The notes beneath the pieces are model-generated. The model saw nothing but the letters and a program-made list of their open reading frames with translations, ran no database searches and was not told the origin of the DNA. Below are positions 51,964-59,675 of a DNA stretch of 64,000 nucleotides, in pieces. The stretch comes from a bacterium. GTDB lineage: Bacteria > Pseudomonadota > Alphaproteobacteria > Sphingomonadales > Sphingomonadaceae. The translations under genes were made by a program, and so were the position numbers. Within the stretch, counting starts at the first letter, position 1. Every line of letters begins with the position of its first letter. The stretch is taken from the NCBI GenBank assembly GCA_030824575.1, contig JAVBXL010000223.1, forward strand, positions 94,650 to 158,649, written 5' to 3'.

Positions 51964-52833
51964 ATGACCCGATTTTCTTTCTTCGCGCTCGCCGCCCTGA
52001 CCCTTGCCCTGCCCGCCGGGCAAGCCATGGCCAAACCGCTCCGTAATGGCGGCAAATTGCTGCTGACCAATGGCATCAGCTCGCTGGAGGGCGCAGCCGG
52101 TGGCGGCCTGACCCCCTGGGCGGTGATCGCGGGCAATGAGACAGACGAGGGCTTTGGCCTGTCCGCCCATGGCACGATCGTCGAGGTCAAGGATTATGAC
52201 TATCAGAGCGCTGGCGTCGCCATCGGCATCCGCGACCGGCTGGAGCTGAGCTACACCCATCAGGATTTCAACACGAACGAGATCGGCGCGGCGCTGGGCC
52301 TGGGCAAGGATTATGCCTTTTCGCAGGATATCGTCGGTGCCAAGCTGCGCGTCGCGGGCGACCTGGTCTATGATGCATTGCCGGCGATCGCGCTGGGCGT
52401 GCAATATAAGAAGAACGGGCAGGGCGACGTCGTGCGGGCGCTGGGCGCGCGCGATGATGAAGGCGTGGATTATTATGCGTCGGTCAGCCGCCTTTTCCTG
52501 TCCCGTTCCATCCTTCTGTCCGCCACGGCGCGCCTGACCAAGGCGAACCAGATGGGCCTGCTGGGCTTTGGCGGCGACAAGAATGGCGATTATGGCGTGG
52601 AATTCGAAGGATCGGCCGCGTGGCAATTATCGCGCAGGCTGGCCATTGGCGGCGAGTTTCGCAGCAAGCCGAACAATCTGGGCATCGCGCGGGAGGATGA
52701 CTGGTTCGACGCCTTCGCCGCCCTGTCGCTCAGCCGTCACCTGACCGCGACGGTCGCCTATGCCGATCTTGGCTCGATCGCGACGGTGAAGGGCCAGCGC
52801 GGCGTCTTCCTCTCGCTCCAGGCCGCCTTTTAA
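51964..52833 (+). CDS. DUF3034 family exported protein
   Basis: This 289-residue protein has a signal peptide (1-23, AMAK) and alternating beta strands with a C-terminal aromatic (FLSLQAAF), consistent with an outer-membrane barrel. Conserved parts include NGGKLLLTNGISSLEGAAGGGL, DRLELSYTHQDF and QDIVGAKLRV. DUF3034 is uncharacterised. It is divergent from the cupredoxin gene (123 bases) and only 11 bases from the globin gene. Confidence 0.87.
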   Translation: MTRFSFFALAALTLALPAGQAMAKPLRNGGKLLLTNGISSLEGAAGGGLTPWAVIAGNETDEGFGLSAHGTIVEVKDYDYQSAGVAIGIRDRLELSYTHQDFNTNEIGAALGLGKDYAFSQDIVGAKLRVAGDLVYDALPAIALGVQYKKNGQGDVVRALGARDDEGVDYYASVSRLFLSRSILLSATARLTKANQMGLLGFGGDKNGDYGVEFEGSAAWQLSRRLAIGGEFRSKPNNLGIAREDDWFDAFAALSLSRHLTATVAYADLGSIATVKGQRGVFLSLQAAF

Positions 52834-52844
52834 GGACTATTCCA

Positions 52845-53318
52845 ATGTCGCTGATCCTTTCCCTGCTTCTGCTTCAGGCGGCTCCCCATGCCATGCCCGG
52901 CGAGGCGACCGTCGATCCCTATGTCGCCAGCAACGCCAATGCCGGCGCGACGCCCTTCACCGGCGATGCGATGGCCAGAGCCTTTCATGGTCAGGAGGGT
53001 ATCGGCCGCGTGGTCGATGGCATGGTAACGCGGGCCTATGCCGATCCGGTCATTGGCGAGATTTTCACCAGCCATGACAAGATCCGGTTGAAACGGACGC
53101 TGGTCGAGCAATTTTGCTACATCCTAAACGCTGGCTGCTCTTATAGCGGCCGCGACATGGCCAGTTCGCACAAGGATCTGGGCGTGCAGCGCAAGGATAT
53201 GAACCGGCTGGTCGAGTTGCTGCAACAGGCGATGCGCGAGGAAAAGATCGATTTCCAGGCGCAGAACCGCTTCCTGTCGAAACTGGCGCCGATGCACCAT
53301 GACGTGGTGGGGCAATAG
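52845..53318 (+). CDS. Exported group 1 truncated hemoglobin
   Basis: This 157-residue protein has a cleavable-looking hydrophobic start (1-13), a short linker and a 2/2 globin: GIGRVVDGMVTRAYADPVIGEIF, RLKRTLVEQFCYILNAGCSYSGRDM and the proximal His in SSHKDLGV (about H109). Cysteines lie at about 91 and 98. Most truncated globins are cytosolic; this one appears exported, so it would bind O2, NO or sulfide in the periplasm. It follows DUF3034 in one operon and neighbours a periplasm-sensing c-di-GMP enzyme. Confidence 0.88.
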   Translation: MSLILSLLLLQAAPHAMPGEATVDPYVASNANAGATPFTGDAMARAFHGQEGIGRVVDGMVTRAYADPVIGEIFTSHDKIRLKRTLVEQFCYILNAGCSYSGRDMASSHKDLGVQRKDMNRLVELLQQAMREEKIDFQAQNRFLSKLAPMHHDVVGQ

Positions 53319-53399
53319 CAGAGCCGGCCGCGCGCTTGGCCTGAAAGGGAGCTTACGGCGCTTTACCGCAGACGTAGCGCACCAGATGACGGAGTTGCT

Positions 53400-53456
53400 G
53401 GCGCTCGAACATAACGCAGAGCCGGGCACCCGGATCTGCGTTATGTTCGATGCGCC
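53400..53456. terminator. Long perfect-stem hairpin between convergent genes
   Basis: TCGAACATAACGCAGA (53405-53420) is the exact reverse complement of 53435-53450. Adding GGCGC/GCGCC at the base with one bulged T gives about 21 bp, and the 14-base loop contains a further CCGG/CCGG stem. It lies in the 158-base gap between the globin gene and the convergent spermidine-synthase-like gene and could end transcripts from both sides, but it has no T run and the stem is much longer than usual. Confidence 0.5.
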
Positions 53457-53476
53457 TCCGGCTTAGGCGGCCGGTA

Positions 53477-54172
53477 TCAGTCCTGCCTGGTCGCAAACCA
53501 GATGGTGTGGGCGGCGGCTTCGCCGTCGATCACGACCGCCACGTCAACCTCTTCGACATCGAAACGGGCGCGCTCTAGTCTATCGACGAAATCATCGTCG
53601 GGATAGGCCGACCATATGGCGAGTACGCCTCGCGGCCGCAGGGCCGCATGGGCCGCGCGCAATCCCCAATTGCAATAGAGGCGCTCATTGGCCAGGTGGA
53701 TCAACCCGTCAGGCCCGTTGTCGACGTCCAGCAGGATCGCGTCATATCCGACCGTTTCCTTGACGATGGCGTCATGGACATCGCCCATTTTCAGCGTCAC
53801 CCTGGCATCGGTCAGATAGTCATGGAACAGGTGGGCCAGCGGCCCTTTTGCCCATTCCACGATCGCGGGGAGGAGTTCGGACACCGTGACGGCGGCGGTC
53901 GCCGGAAGGGACTTGAGCGCAGCGCCGAGCGTGAAGCCCATGCCCAGCCCGCCGATGAGAATGCGGCTGTCGCTCTGCGTCAGGCGCTCGCATGTCAGGA
54001 TGGCCAGCGCCTCTTCGGACTGGCGGACCTGGTTGCCCATCAATTCGGTGTCGCGAAACCGGATCGAATAATCGTCGCCGCGGCGCAACAGGCGCAACGT
54101 CCCGCCATCGGGAAGATCGGCGGTGTCGACCAGTTCCACCGGAACCGTCGCAACTTCAGCAATGATGGCCAA
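53477..54172 (-). CDS. Spermidine-synthase-like protein
   Basis: This 231-residue protein has the spermine/spermidine synthase Rossmann fold: ILIGGLGMGFTLGAALKSLP (SAM-type glycine loop), VTVSELLPAIVEWAKGPL, YDAILLDVDNGPDGLI and a WGLRAAHAALRPRGVLAIWSAYPD segment. It lacks the usual N-terminal beta domain (polyamine-synthase lid) in full length, so true aminopropyl transfer is uncertain. It follows a 69-residue hypothetical gene with 32 bases between and is probably co-transcribed. Confidence 0.85.
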   Translation of the reverse strand: MAIIAEVATVPVELVDTADLPDGGTLRLLRRGDDYSIRFRDTELMGNQVRQSEEALAILTCERLTQSDSRILIGGLGMGFTLGAALKSLPATAAVTVSELLPAIVEWAKGPLAHLFHDYLTDARVTLKMGDVHDAIVKETVGYDAILLDVDNGPDGLIHLANERLYCNWGLRAAHAALRPRGVLAIWSAYPDDDFVDRLERARFDVEEVDVAVVIDGEAAAHTIWFATRQD

Positions 54173-54204
54173 AAAACATGCCCCCTGATTGGCTTTATGC
54201 GCCG

Positions 54205-54414
54205 TTATTGTGTGGCATATTGTCCGGGTTGGGCCTTGAACGTGTCCCGCGCAAAATTGCGCACGGCGGCCGCCGACTTGAACAGTTCATCCTGCAACTG
54301 GGATGTGACGAGCGGATAGCCCTGGGAATTATAACGGGTTTCGCGAACGGTCAGCCGAAAATTCCCTTCCTCATCCTTGGTGATCAAAAAGGGGCGAATT
54401 TTTTCTCGGCTCAT
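54205..54414 (-). CDS. Small hypothetical protein
   Basis: This 69-residue hydrophilic protein starts MSREKIRPFLITKDEEGNFR and contains RYNSQGYPLVTSQLQDELF. AAGGA lies 7 bases before the ATG. It has no membrane segment. The composition and ribosome-binding site support a real gene; the family is not recognised. It is followed by the spermidine-synthase-like gene. Confidence 0.7.
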   Translation of the reverse strand: MSREKIRPFLITKDEEGNFRLTVRETRYNSQGYPLVTSQLQDELFKSAAAVRNFARDTFKAQPGQYATQ

Positions 54415-54437
54415 GTACGTTCCTTATAATGTTGGAA

Positions 54438-54465
54438 GGCCCGCAATGCAGATGGCTTGCGGGCC
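54438..54465 (-). terminator. Hairpin after the 46-residue peptide gene
   Basis: A perfect 9-bp stem (GGCCCGCAA with TTGCGGGCC) around a 10-base loop lies 8 bases after the peptide gene stop and 23 bases before the start of the next gene. Read leftward it is followed by TTCC, so it is a weak terminator or a processing/stability element. Confidence 0.45.
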
Positions 54466-54473
54466 TGTGGTGT

Positions 54474-54614
54474 TCAGCCCAGCACGGCTGCGACGATCTG
54501 TTTCAATTCGCCGCTCGACAGGGTCGCTGCGGCAGGCGTGGCGGAGCGTCCGGCCGACCGGCCATAAGGCAGGCGGAAGATCGGGCGGCTGGGGTTTTCG
54601 GAAGTGATATTCAT
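54474..54614 (-). CDS. 46-residue peptide of unknown function
   Basis: The ATG at 54614 has AGGA 6 bases upstream and opens a 46-residue frame: MNITSENPSRPIFRLPYGRS, then AGRSATPAAATLSSGELKQI and VAAVLG. It has an internal GRS-AGRS duplication, a proline/alanine linker and an amphipathic C-terminal helix. It is too short for a known fold. A 14-base perfect palindrome (54626-54639) sits just before its ribosome-binding site. Its neighbours are a DUF6481 gene and a small hypothetical gene. Confidence 0.55.
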   Translation of the reverse strand: MNITSENPSRPIFRLPYGRSAGRSATPAAATLSSGELKQIVAAVLG

Positions 54615-54744
54615 ATACAATCCTGGCGGCCTAGGCCGCGTTCTGTTTGCAGGCGAAAGGCGCGGTCTTCCCACAGGGCATGTCGTGGGGAGAAGATCCC
54701 CGGATTGCCGCTTGTCGGTAGAAGTGCGCCCTGCCTTTTCAAGA

Positions 54745-55074
54745 TCAGGCCCGGTTCTTCCGGGCGAGATAGCGCGCGTCGCGCGCAGCTTTGCGTTCGG
54801 CTTCGGTCAACACCGGCTTTTCGCGTGCGGCGCTTGCCGCCGCGGCTTCGAGGGCCAGCGCCTTTTTGGCGGCCTTCTCTTCTTTAGCCGCAAGAAGGGC
54901 GTTCTGACGCTTTTCGCGCGCAGCCGCTTCCTTCGCGAGACGCCGCTCGGCGCGTTCGGCCGCTGCGGCCTCATCGACCGGGGGCTTGTCACGCAGTTGC
55001 TCGAGAACCGCCGTCCGGGCGCGCGCGGCCGCAGCGATGCGCTCCTGAAACTGTGGTTCCTTATATCTTTTCAT
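54745..55074 (-). CDS. DUF6481 family protein
   Basis: This 109-residue protein starts MKRYKEPQFQERIAAAARAR and is rich in A, K, E and R, giving a long charged helix (about 20-95). DUF6481 proteins are found in sphingomonads and rhizobia, often beside cold-shock genes, as here (73 bases after cspA, past a hairpin). Its basic, helical nature suggests nucleic-acid or ribosome binding, but this is only inference. Confidence 0.8.
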   Translation of the reverse strand: MKRYKEPQFQERIAAAARARTAVLEQLRDKPPVDEAAAAERAERRLAKEAAAREKRQNALLAAKEEKAAKKALALEAAAASAAREKPVLTEAERKAARDARYLARKNRA

Positions 55075-55111
55075 GCAGTAAATTATCCTGTTTTATGTCC
55101 ATGCCAGAAGC

Positions 55112-55138
55112 GGCCGGGCGGCCAATGACCGCCCGGCC
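55112..55138 (-). terminator. GC-rich hairpin downstream of the cold-shock gene
   Basis: A 10-bp perfect stem (GGCCGGGCGG with CCGCCCGGCC) around a 7-base loop lies 8 bases after the cspA stop. It is followed leftward by GCTTCTGG and not by a T run, so termination may be partial and allow some read-through into the DUF6481 gene. Confidence 0.5.
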
Positions 55139-55146
55139 CACGATCT

Positions 55147-55353
55147 TCAGGCTGCCTGAAGGTTGACCGCCGAGGTCTTGCCGCGCTGATCCTTTTCCAG
55201 ATCATAGGTAACGCGCTGGTCCTTTTCGAGCGTGCGCAGGCCGGCGCGCTCGACAGCGGAAATATGAACGAAGGCGTCGTCGCCGCCGGTTTCGGGGGCG
55301 ATAAAACCATAGCCCTTGTCGGCGTTGAAGAATTTGACGGTTCCGGTGATCAT
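55147..55353 (-). CDS. cspA: Cold-shock protein (CspA family)
   Basis: This 68-residue single-domain protein binds single-stranded RNA and DNA and melts RNA structure. RNP1 (KGYGFIAP) and RNP2-like (DAFVHIS) motifs are intact, preceded by MITGTVKFFNAD. AAGGAG lies 8 bases before ATG 55353; a longer frame upstream is not part of the protein. The sequence upstream (55354-55653) is a leader and promoter region with no other gene. Confidence 0.95.
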   Translation of the reverse strand: MITGTVKFFNADKGYGFIAPETGGDDAFVHISAVERAGLRTLEKDQRVTYDLEKDQRGKTSAVNLQAA

Positions 55354-55653
55354 AACGAAGTCTCCTTGTCGCAGGTACACGGGCACACGCGACAATTCGC
55401 GCATCCCGGCTTTGAGAGGCAAAAATGGGGACAAAGGAGAGCCGAAGCGGCCCGATATCCGTCAAAACGCGACGTTCAGCAAAATCCGCCTAGCACAGAT
55501 TGGCCCAATTTCAAAGCGAGCGATCGCCCGGACCGACGATCATGCATGAAATATACAGCTATATCAAATTGATAAGCATGAATCGTTGTGATGTTCGGCA
55601 TCGACGGCGGTCAGGTTTTCACGCCATGGAATCGCGAACCGCGCAACGACAGG
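55354..55653. other. Non-coding region upstream of cspA
   Basis: About 300 bases without a convincing gene on either strand. The part nearest cspA is probably its untranslated leader. Around 55540-55590 the sequence is AT-rich (ATGAAATATACAGCTATATC), unlike its surroundings, and may contain promoter elements. Nothing definite was identified. Confidence 0.5.
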
Positions 55654-55797
55654 TCATGTTTCATCGGTCCGCAATTTGACCTTGTTCGGCAGTTTCTTGC
55701 CCTTGGTGCGGCGGGACGGGATTTGCACTGGATTCTTTTTCTTCCATGCCGCCCATGTCATGGGGCCGTCGGGCGTATTGATGATCTCGTCGTCCAT
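55654..55797 (-). CDS. 47-residue basic hypothetical protein
   Basis: The ATG at 55797 opens a 47-residue frame: MDDEIINTPDGPMTWAAWKK, then KNPVQIPSRRTKGKKLPNKV and KLRTDET. It has an acidic start and a very basic C-terminal half, and reads like a real nucleic-acid-associated small protein. AAGG lies 10 bases upstream. The TDP-TW-AW pattern and codon use suggest a conserved small gene, but the family is not recognised. Confidence 0.6.
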   Translation of the reverse strand: MDDEIINTPDGPMTWAAWKKKNPVQIPSRRTKGKKLPNKVKLRTDET

Positions 55798-55923
55798 CCT
55801 CGCAAAACCTTCCACCGCTGGATTCGTTGCCAAAGCGATACCATGGTTGTGGTGTGGCGGGGGTTGGAATGATGGCGGTCAATCGACAGGGATTTTCCGC
55901 GCCCCACAGGCCGTCCCATCGCC

Positions 55924-56752
55924 TTATAGCGGTCCGGCTATCCTAATCACGCCGACGCCGCGCTTTATCGTGATCGCGGTGCCGAAGGATTGCGACAGCC
56001 GTTGCAGCCTTTCAAGGATGCGCGCGCCGATAGTGCTATCGGCCATATGCGGCACGCCACGGGCAGCGCCGGTGGCTCTGACGCCCAGATCGACCAGATA
56101 GAGGCGGATCTTGGCCAGCTGGCCATCGTGATACTGGCTGACGGCGATGACGGTTTCATAGAGTTTGGGATCGGCAAACTCCTTGGCGTTGCGTGCCGCA
56201 AGCGATTCGGGGGTGGTGACGGGGCCGGGTGCCACGCCGAACTGGTCGTACATGTCGGCAGACACGTCATTGAGGCTGTATTGAGGCTGTCGTCATCATC
56301 GCGAAGTTGCCGAGCGAAAGAAGATCGGCTCGCCCCTGTAGATTTCGATCCCGCGCAGCTGATGCGGGCCATGGCCGACATAGACGTTGGCACCCGCGTC
56401 GCTCACCTGATGCGCCAGGCCCTGGGCGAAATTCGCCGGGGTCTGGAAGGCATTGCCGGGTTCGTGATTGTGCAGCGAGAAGGCAGTGAAATTGCCGAAG
56501 GTCACGTCCGCGCGCCGCAGGATGCGCAGCATGTCGTGTGAAGATAAATGAGGTCGCCGATCGCAGCGAAGCTGAAGTCGCCAGCGATCGGCGCACAGGC
56601 CCCGGCCGCGGATTTCGGTTGCGATCCGGGCAGGCTTGCCGTGCAGCGTGCCGCTGCGCAGATAGGCTGCTTGCGTGACCTGCTGGGCGTCGGCGGGGTC
56701 CAGATAGCCGCGCGCCATCGGGGTTTCGCGATAGGCGTTGACGACCAGCGGC
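55924..56752 (-). pseudogene. CapA-like (PGA synthesis, metallophosphatase fold) gene, multiply broken
   Basis: Pieces of a CapA-family protein occur in order but in different frames. PLVVNAYRETPMARGYLDP and GKPARIATEIRGRGLC come first (56752 leftward); GDFSFAAIGDLI follows in another frame; ADVTFGNF joins directly to NHEPGNAFQTPANFAQGLAH, skipping the central 150 or more residues; then ANVYVGHGPHQLRGIEIYRG, SLGNFAMM and DVSADMYDQFGV to the end. At least three frameshifts and one large deletion are needed, so the gene is dead. It ends at a junction with a TonB-receptor fragment on the other strand. Confidence 0.75.
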
Positions 56753-56857
56753 GTGGATATCGAGGCGACCTATACCCTGCCGCTGACCACCTATGGCGCG
56801 ATTCACTATGACACGATTGGCCGCTACATCACGGTTGGAGCGAAGGTTCGCTTCTGA
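56750..56857 (+). pseudogene. C-terminal fragment of a TonB-dependent receptor
   Basis: The frame GVDIEATYTLPL then TTYGAIHYDTIGRYITVGAK and VRF, stop at 56855-56857, carries the GVD(I/F)EATY barrel motif and the terminal GRY-TVGAKVRF strand of TonB receptors (compare the intact receptor at 59676-62513). The roughly 150-200 residues normally between these motifs and all upstream sequence are missing. It lies just upstream of the M20 peptidase gene, so it is probably the remnant of a receptor that once headed that operon. Confidence 0.7.
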
Positions 56858-56918
56858 TCTAAGCAGAATGATGGCGGCGCTGGGTCGGCGCCGCCATGAA
56901 TGCATGAAGGGGACTATA

Positions 56919-58229
56919 ATGAAGCGGTTGGCGTTGAAGGCGATGCTGGCGGGCGCGGCTTTGTCGCTGTCCGTCGGCGGCTTGGCACAGTCCAGCGCGC
57001 CGCTTCATTCCCCCGCAGACGCGCGGACATTGGCGGCGATCAAGGCCCTTCCGACGGTCCAGTCCGCGCTCGCCGCGCTGGAGAGCGAACATGACCAGTG
57101 GATCGACACCATCGTCGCGCTCACCCAGATTCCAGCACCGCCCTTCAAGGAAAAGGCGCGCGCCAAGGCCTATGCCGAGCGGTTCAAGGCCGCCGGTCTT
57201 GCCGATGTAGAGATTGACGAGGTCGGCAATGTGCTGGGCCTGCGGCGTGGTACCGGCAAGCCGGGCGGCAAGCTGATCGTCGTGTCGGCGCATCTGGACA
57301 CCGTTTTCCCCGAAGGCACCGACGTCACGGTCCGGCGGGAGGGCAGCAAGCTGCACGCGCCGGGAATAGGCGACGATGTCGCCGGTCTGGCCACACAGCT
57401 TAGCCTGATCAAGGCGCTGGTGGCGGGCAAGGTCGCGACTCCGATGGACATATTGTTCGTTGGCGATGTCGGGGAGGAAGGGCTGGGTGACCTGCGCGGG
57501 ATCAAGCATCTTTTCCGCGAGGGGAAATATAAGGACCGTATTGCCGGCTTCTTTTCGATCGACGACGGATCGGTTGACGACCTGACCAACGGCGGCGTCG
57601 GTTCCAAACGCTATCGGCTGACCTTCAAGGGACCGGGCGGACACAGCTTCGGCGCGTTCGGGCTGGTCAATCCGTTGACGGCAATGAGCCAGGCGATCGT
57701 CAATATTTATGGCATTGCTGTCCCCATATCCCCCAAGACCACTTATAGCGCCAGCGTCGTCGGTGGTGGTTCGTCGGTCAACGCGATCCCCAGCGAGGCA
57801 TGGCTGCAACTGGACATGCGGTCCGAAAGCGCCGCGGAACTGGCGAAGCTGGATCAGGCGGTGCTGGCGCAGGTCGACCTGGCGGTGGCATCGGAAAACA
57901 AGGCGCGATCGACCAGGGACAGCGCGGTCAGCGTGGACAAAGCGCTGATCGGCGATCGTCCGGCGGGCATGACCGGTGCCGACACGGCGCTGGTCCGGCA
58001 AACCGCCGCGGCCTTCGCGACAGAGGGCGTTGCAGCCAGGCTGAGTTTCAGCTCGACCGACGCGAACGTGCCGATGAACCTGGGCATCCCCGCCATCACC
58101 ATCCCGCGGGCGGCGACGGGCGGGCGCGGCCATTCCCTGGACGAGTGGATCGATATCAGCCCGCGCGAGTCGCTGAAGGTGAAGCGCATGGACCTGCTCG
58201 CCATTCTCGCCGCGGCAGGCTTGCGCTAG
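56919..58229 (+). CDS. Exported M20-family metallopeptidase
   Basis: This 436-residue protein has a signal peptide (1-24, GLAQ) and the M20 dimetal core: VVSAHLDTVFPEG (H125, D127), GIGDDVAGL (D152), GDVGEEGLGD (E186-E187), a lid domain with GPGGHSFGAFG (about 245-255), and RGHSLDEWIDI near the end. It would cut peptides or acyl-amino acids in the periplasm. ATG 56919 has AAGGGG 8 bases upstream. The receptor that probably preceded it is a remnant, so the peptidase may now be an orphan of a peptide-uptake locus. Confidence 0.88.
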   Translation: MKRLALKAMLAGAALSLSVGGLAQSSAPLHSPADARTLAAIKALPTVQSALAALESEHDQWIDTIVALTQIPAPPFKEKARAKAYAERFKAAGLADVEIDEVGNVLGLRRGTGKPGGKLIVVSAHLDTVFPEGTDVTVRREGSKLHAPGIGDDVAGLATQLSLIKALVAGKVATPMDILFVGDVGEEGLGDLRGIKHLFREGKYKDRIAGFFSIDDGSVDDLTNGGVGSKRYRLTFKGPGGHSFGAFGLVNPLTAMSQAIVNIYGIAVPISPKTTYSASVVGGGSSVNAIPSEAWLQLDMRSESAAELAKLDQAVLAQVDLAVASENKARSTRDSAVSVDKALIGDRPAGMTGADTALVRQTAAAFATEGVAARLSFSSTDANVPMNLGIPAITIPRAATGGRGHSLDEWIDISPRESLKVKRMDLLAILAAAGLR

Positions 58230-58294
58230 GCGGCGGCTGAATCTTCTCCAGCCGTCGTCCTCGTGTCATTCGCCGTTCGTACCCGACGCTGCGA

Positions 58295-59395
58295 TCAGAA
58301 GAGAATGACCGGCTTGATCGCTACCCCGCTCTCCGAATCTCGGAAGGCATCGTTGATGCTTTCAAACGGGTAGAAACGGATCAGTCGGTCGAAGGGAAAT
58401 CGCCCCGACTGATGCAGTGCAACCAGTTGCGGGATGAAGGTCTTGGGATCGGCGTCGCCCTCCACGATGCCACGCACCGCGCGACCGCCGCTCATCACGT
58501 GCGATATGTCGGCCTGGAACATCGTGCCGGGCGCGGCGGCACCGACGATCCCGCAGGTGCCGCGGATGCCCAGCATCGCAATGGCCTGCTGAATGGCGAT
58601 GGGAAGCCCCGTGCAGTCGATGGCGTAATCCACCCCGCCCGGCACGCGGGCGAGGACTTGGGCGACCGGATCTTCCGACCGACCGTTGATGGTTAATGTC
58701 GCCCCCATTTCGGCCGCCAGCGCCAGGCGATCGTCGTTCAGATCGACCGCGATAATCTCGGCAGCGCCAACCAGCTTCGCCGCCATGATCGCGGACAGGC
58801 CGACCGATCCGGTGCCCATGACCACGACGGTCTGGCCGGCCTGAACGTCAAGCGCGTTCATCACCGCCCCCGCGCCGGTCAATATGCCGCAGCCGAGCGG
58901 TCCCGCGATGCGCAGGTCCAGATCTGCCGGCACGACCACGGCATTGCGTTCGTGGCACATGGCGTGGGTGGCGAAGGAGGATTGGCCGAATATATTGGCG
59001 AAGACGGGATCGCCATCGACCGTTGACAGAGCCGTGCTGCCATCGGGCCGTGTGCCGAAGAAATTGCGCGGGAAGAATTCGTGGCAATAGCTGCTGTGGT
59101 CCGAACAACAAGTTGGACAGTTGCCACAGCTATTATAGCTCATCACCACAGGATCGCCCGGACGGATGTCGGTCACGCCATCGCCCACCCGCTCGACGAT
59201 GCCCGCGCCCTCATGACCCAGCACCACCGGCTGGGGCACCGGTACGCCCTGCTGCCACATGATCGCATCGGTATGGCAGACCCCGGTGGCGACCAGCCGC
59301 ACCAATATTTCGCCCGCGCGGGGCGGTTCTATGGTCAGCGGCCGGATGACCATGGGGCGATCCGATGCTTCGACGACGGCGGCGCGGATTTCCAT
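58295..59395 (-). CDS. Zinc-dependent alcohol dehydrogenase (aryl/allyl-alcohol type)
   Basis: This 366-residue MDR enzyme has the catalytic zinc site GVCHTD and GHEGAGIVERVGDGV, the structural zinc motif CGNCPTCCSDHSSYC, and the NAD-binding VVMGTGSVGLSAIMAAKLVGA with AVDLNDDR (Asp, favouring NAD). The AGPLGCGILTGAGAVMN segment is typical of the benzyl/geraniol dehydrogenase group. ATG 59395 has AGAGG 6 bases upstream; a 59-residue upstream extension is not homologous. It is divergent from a TonB receptor across 280 bases and may share its regulation. Confidence 0.87.
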   Translation of the reverse strand: MEIRAAVVEASDRPMVIRPLTIEPPRAGEILVRLVATGVCHTDAIMWQQGVPVPQPVVLGHEGAGIVERVGDGVTDIRPGDPVVMSYNSCGNCPTCCSDHSSYCHEFFPRNFFGTRPDGSTALSTVDGDPVFANIFGQSSFATHAMCHERNAVVVPADLDLRIAGPLGCGILTGAGAVMNALDVQAGQTVVVMGTGSVGLSAIMAAKLVGAAEIIAVDLNDDRLALAAEMGATLTINGRSEDPVAQVLARVPGGVDYAIDCTGLPIAIQQAIAMLGIRGTCGIVGAAAPGTMFQADISHVMSGGRAVRGIVEGDADPKTFIPQLVALHQSGRFPFDRLIRFYPFESINDAFRDSESGVAIKPVILF

Positions 59396-59528
59396 CTTTA
59401 TCCTCTCTTCATTATTCATATAGTTGATGGGACCGATATCAAATGTCGTTCCAATGTCCAAGTGTCGGATACGGCGAAATGATTTTTTCTTTGGGCCAGG
59501 AGCGGAATATGACGGTAAAAAGCCAAAT

Positions 59529-59620
59529 AATGCCTGTATGACGGGCATTTCCACGGGCAGCGCAAATGTCATTCTTTGAGTGCAGGGGGATTGCCCTGAT
59601 CAAACACATTCGCTAATGTG
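59529..59620. promoter_or_regulatory. Candidate operators between the alcohol dehydrogenase and TonB receptor genes
   Basis: Two inverted repeats lie in the 280-base divergent region: AATGCC-N9-GGCATT (59529-59549) and CACATT-CGCT-AATGTG (59605-59620), the latter 56 bases before the receptor ATG. Either could bind a local regulator controlling both genes. No regulator gene is adjacent and no promoter was confidently placed. Confidence 0.4.
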
Positions 59621-59675
59621 ACCGATATCACGATAAAGCGGATGACAAATCCGAGAGTGTTGGGAGGATGAGAAT

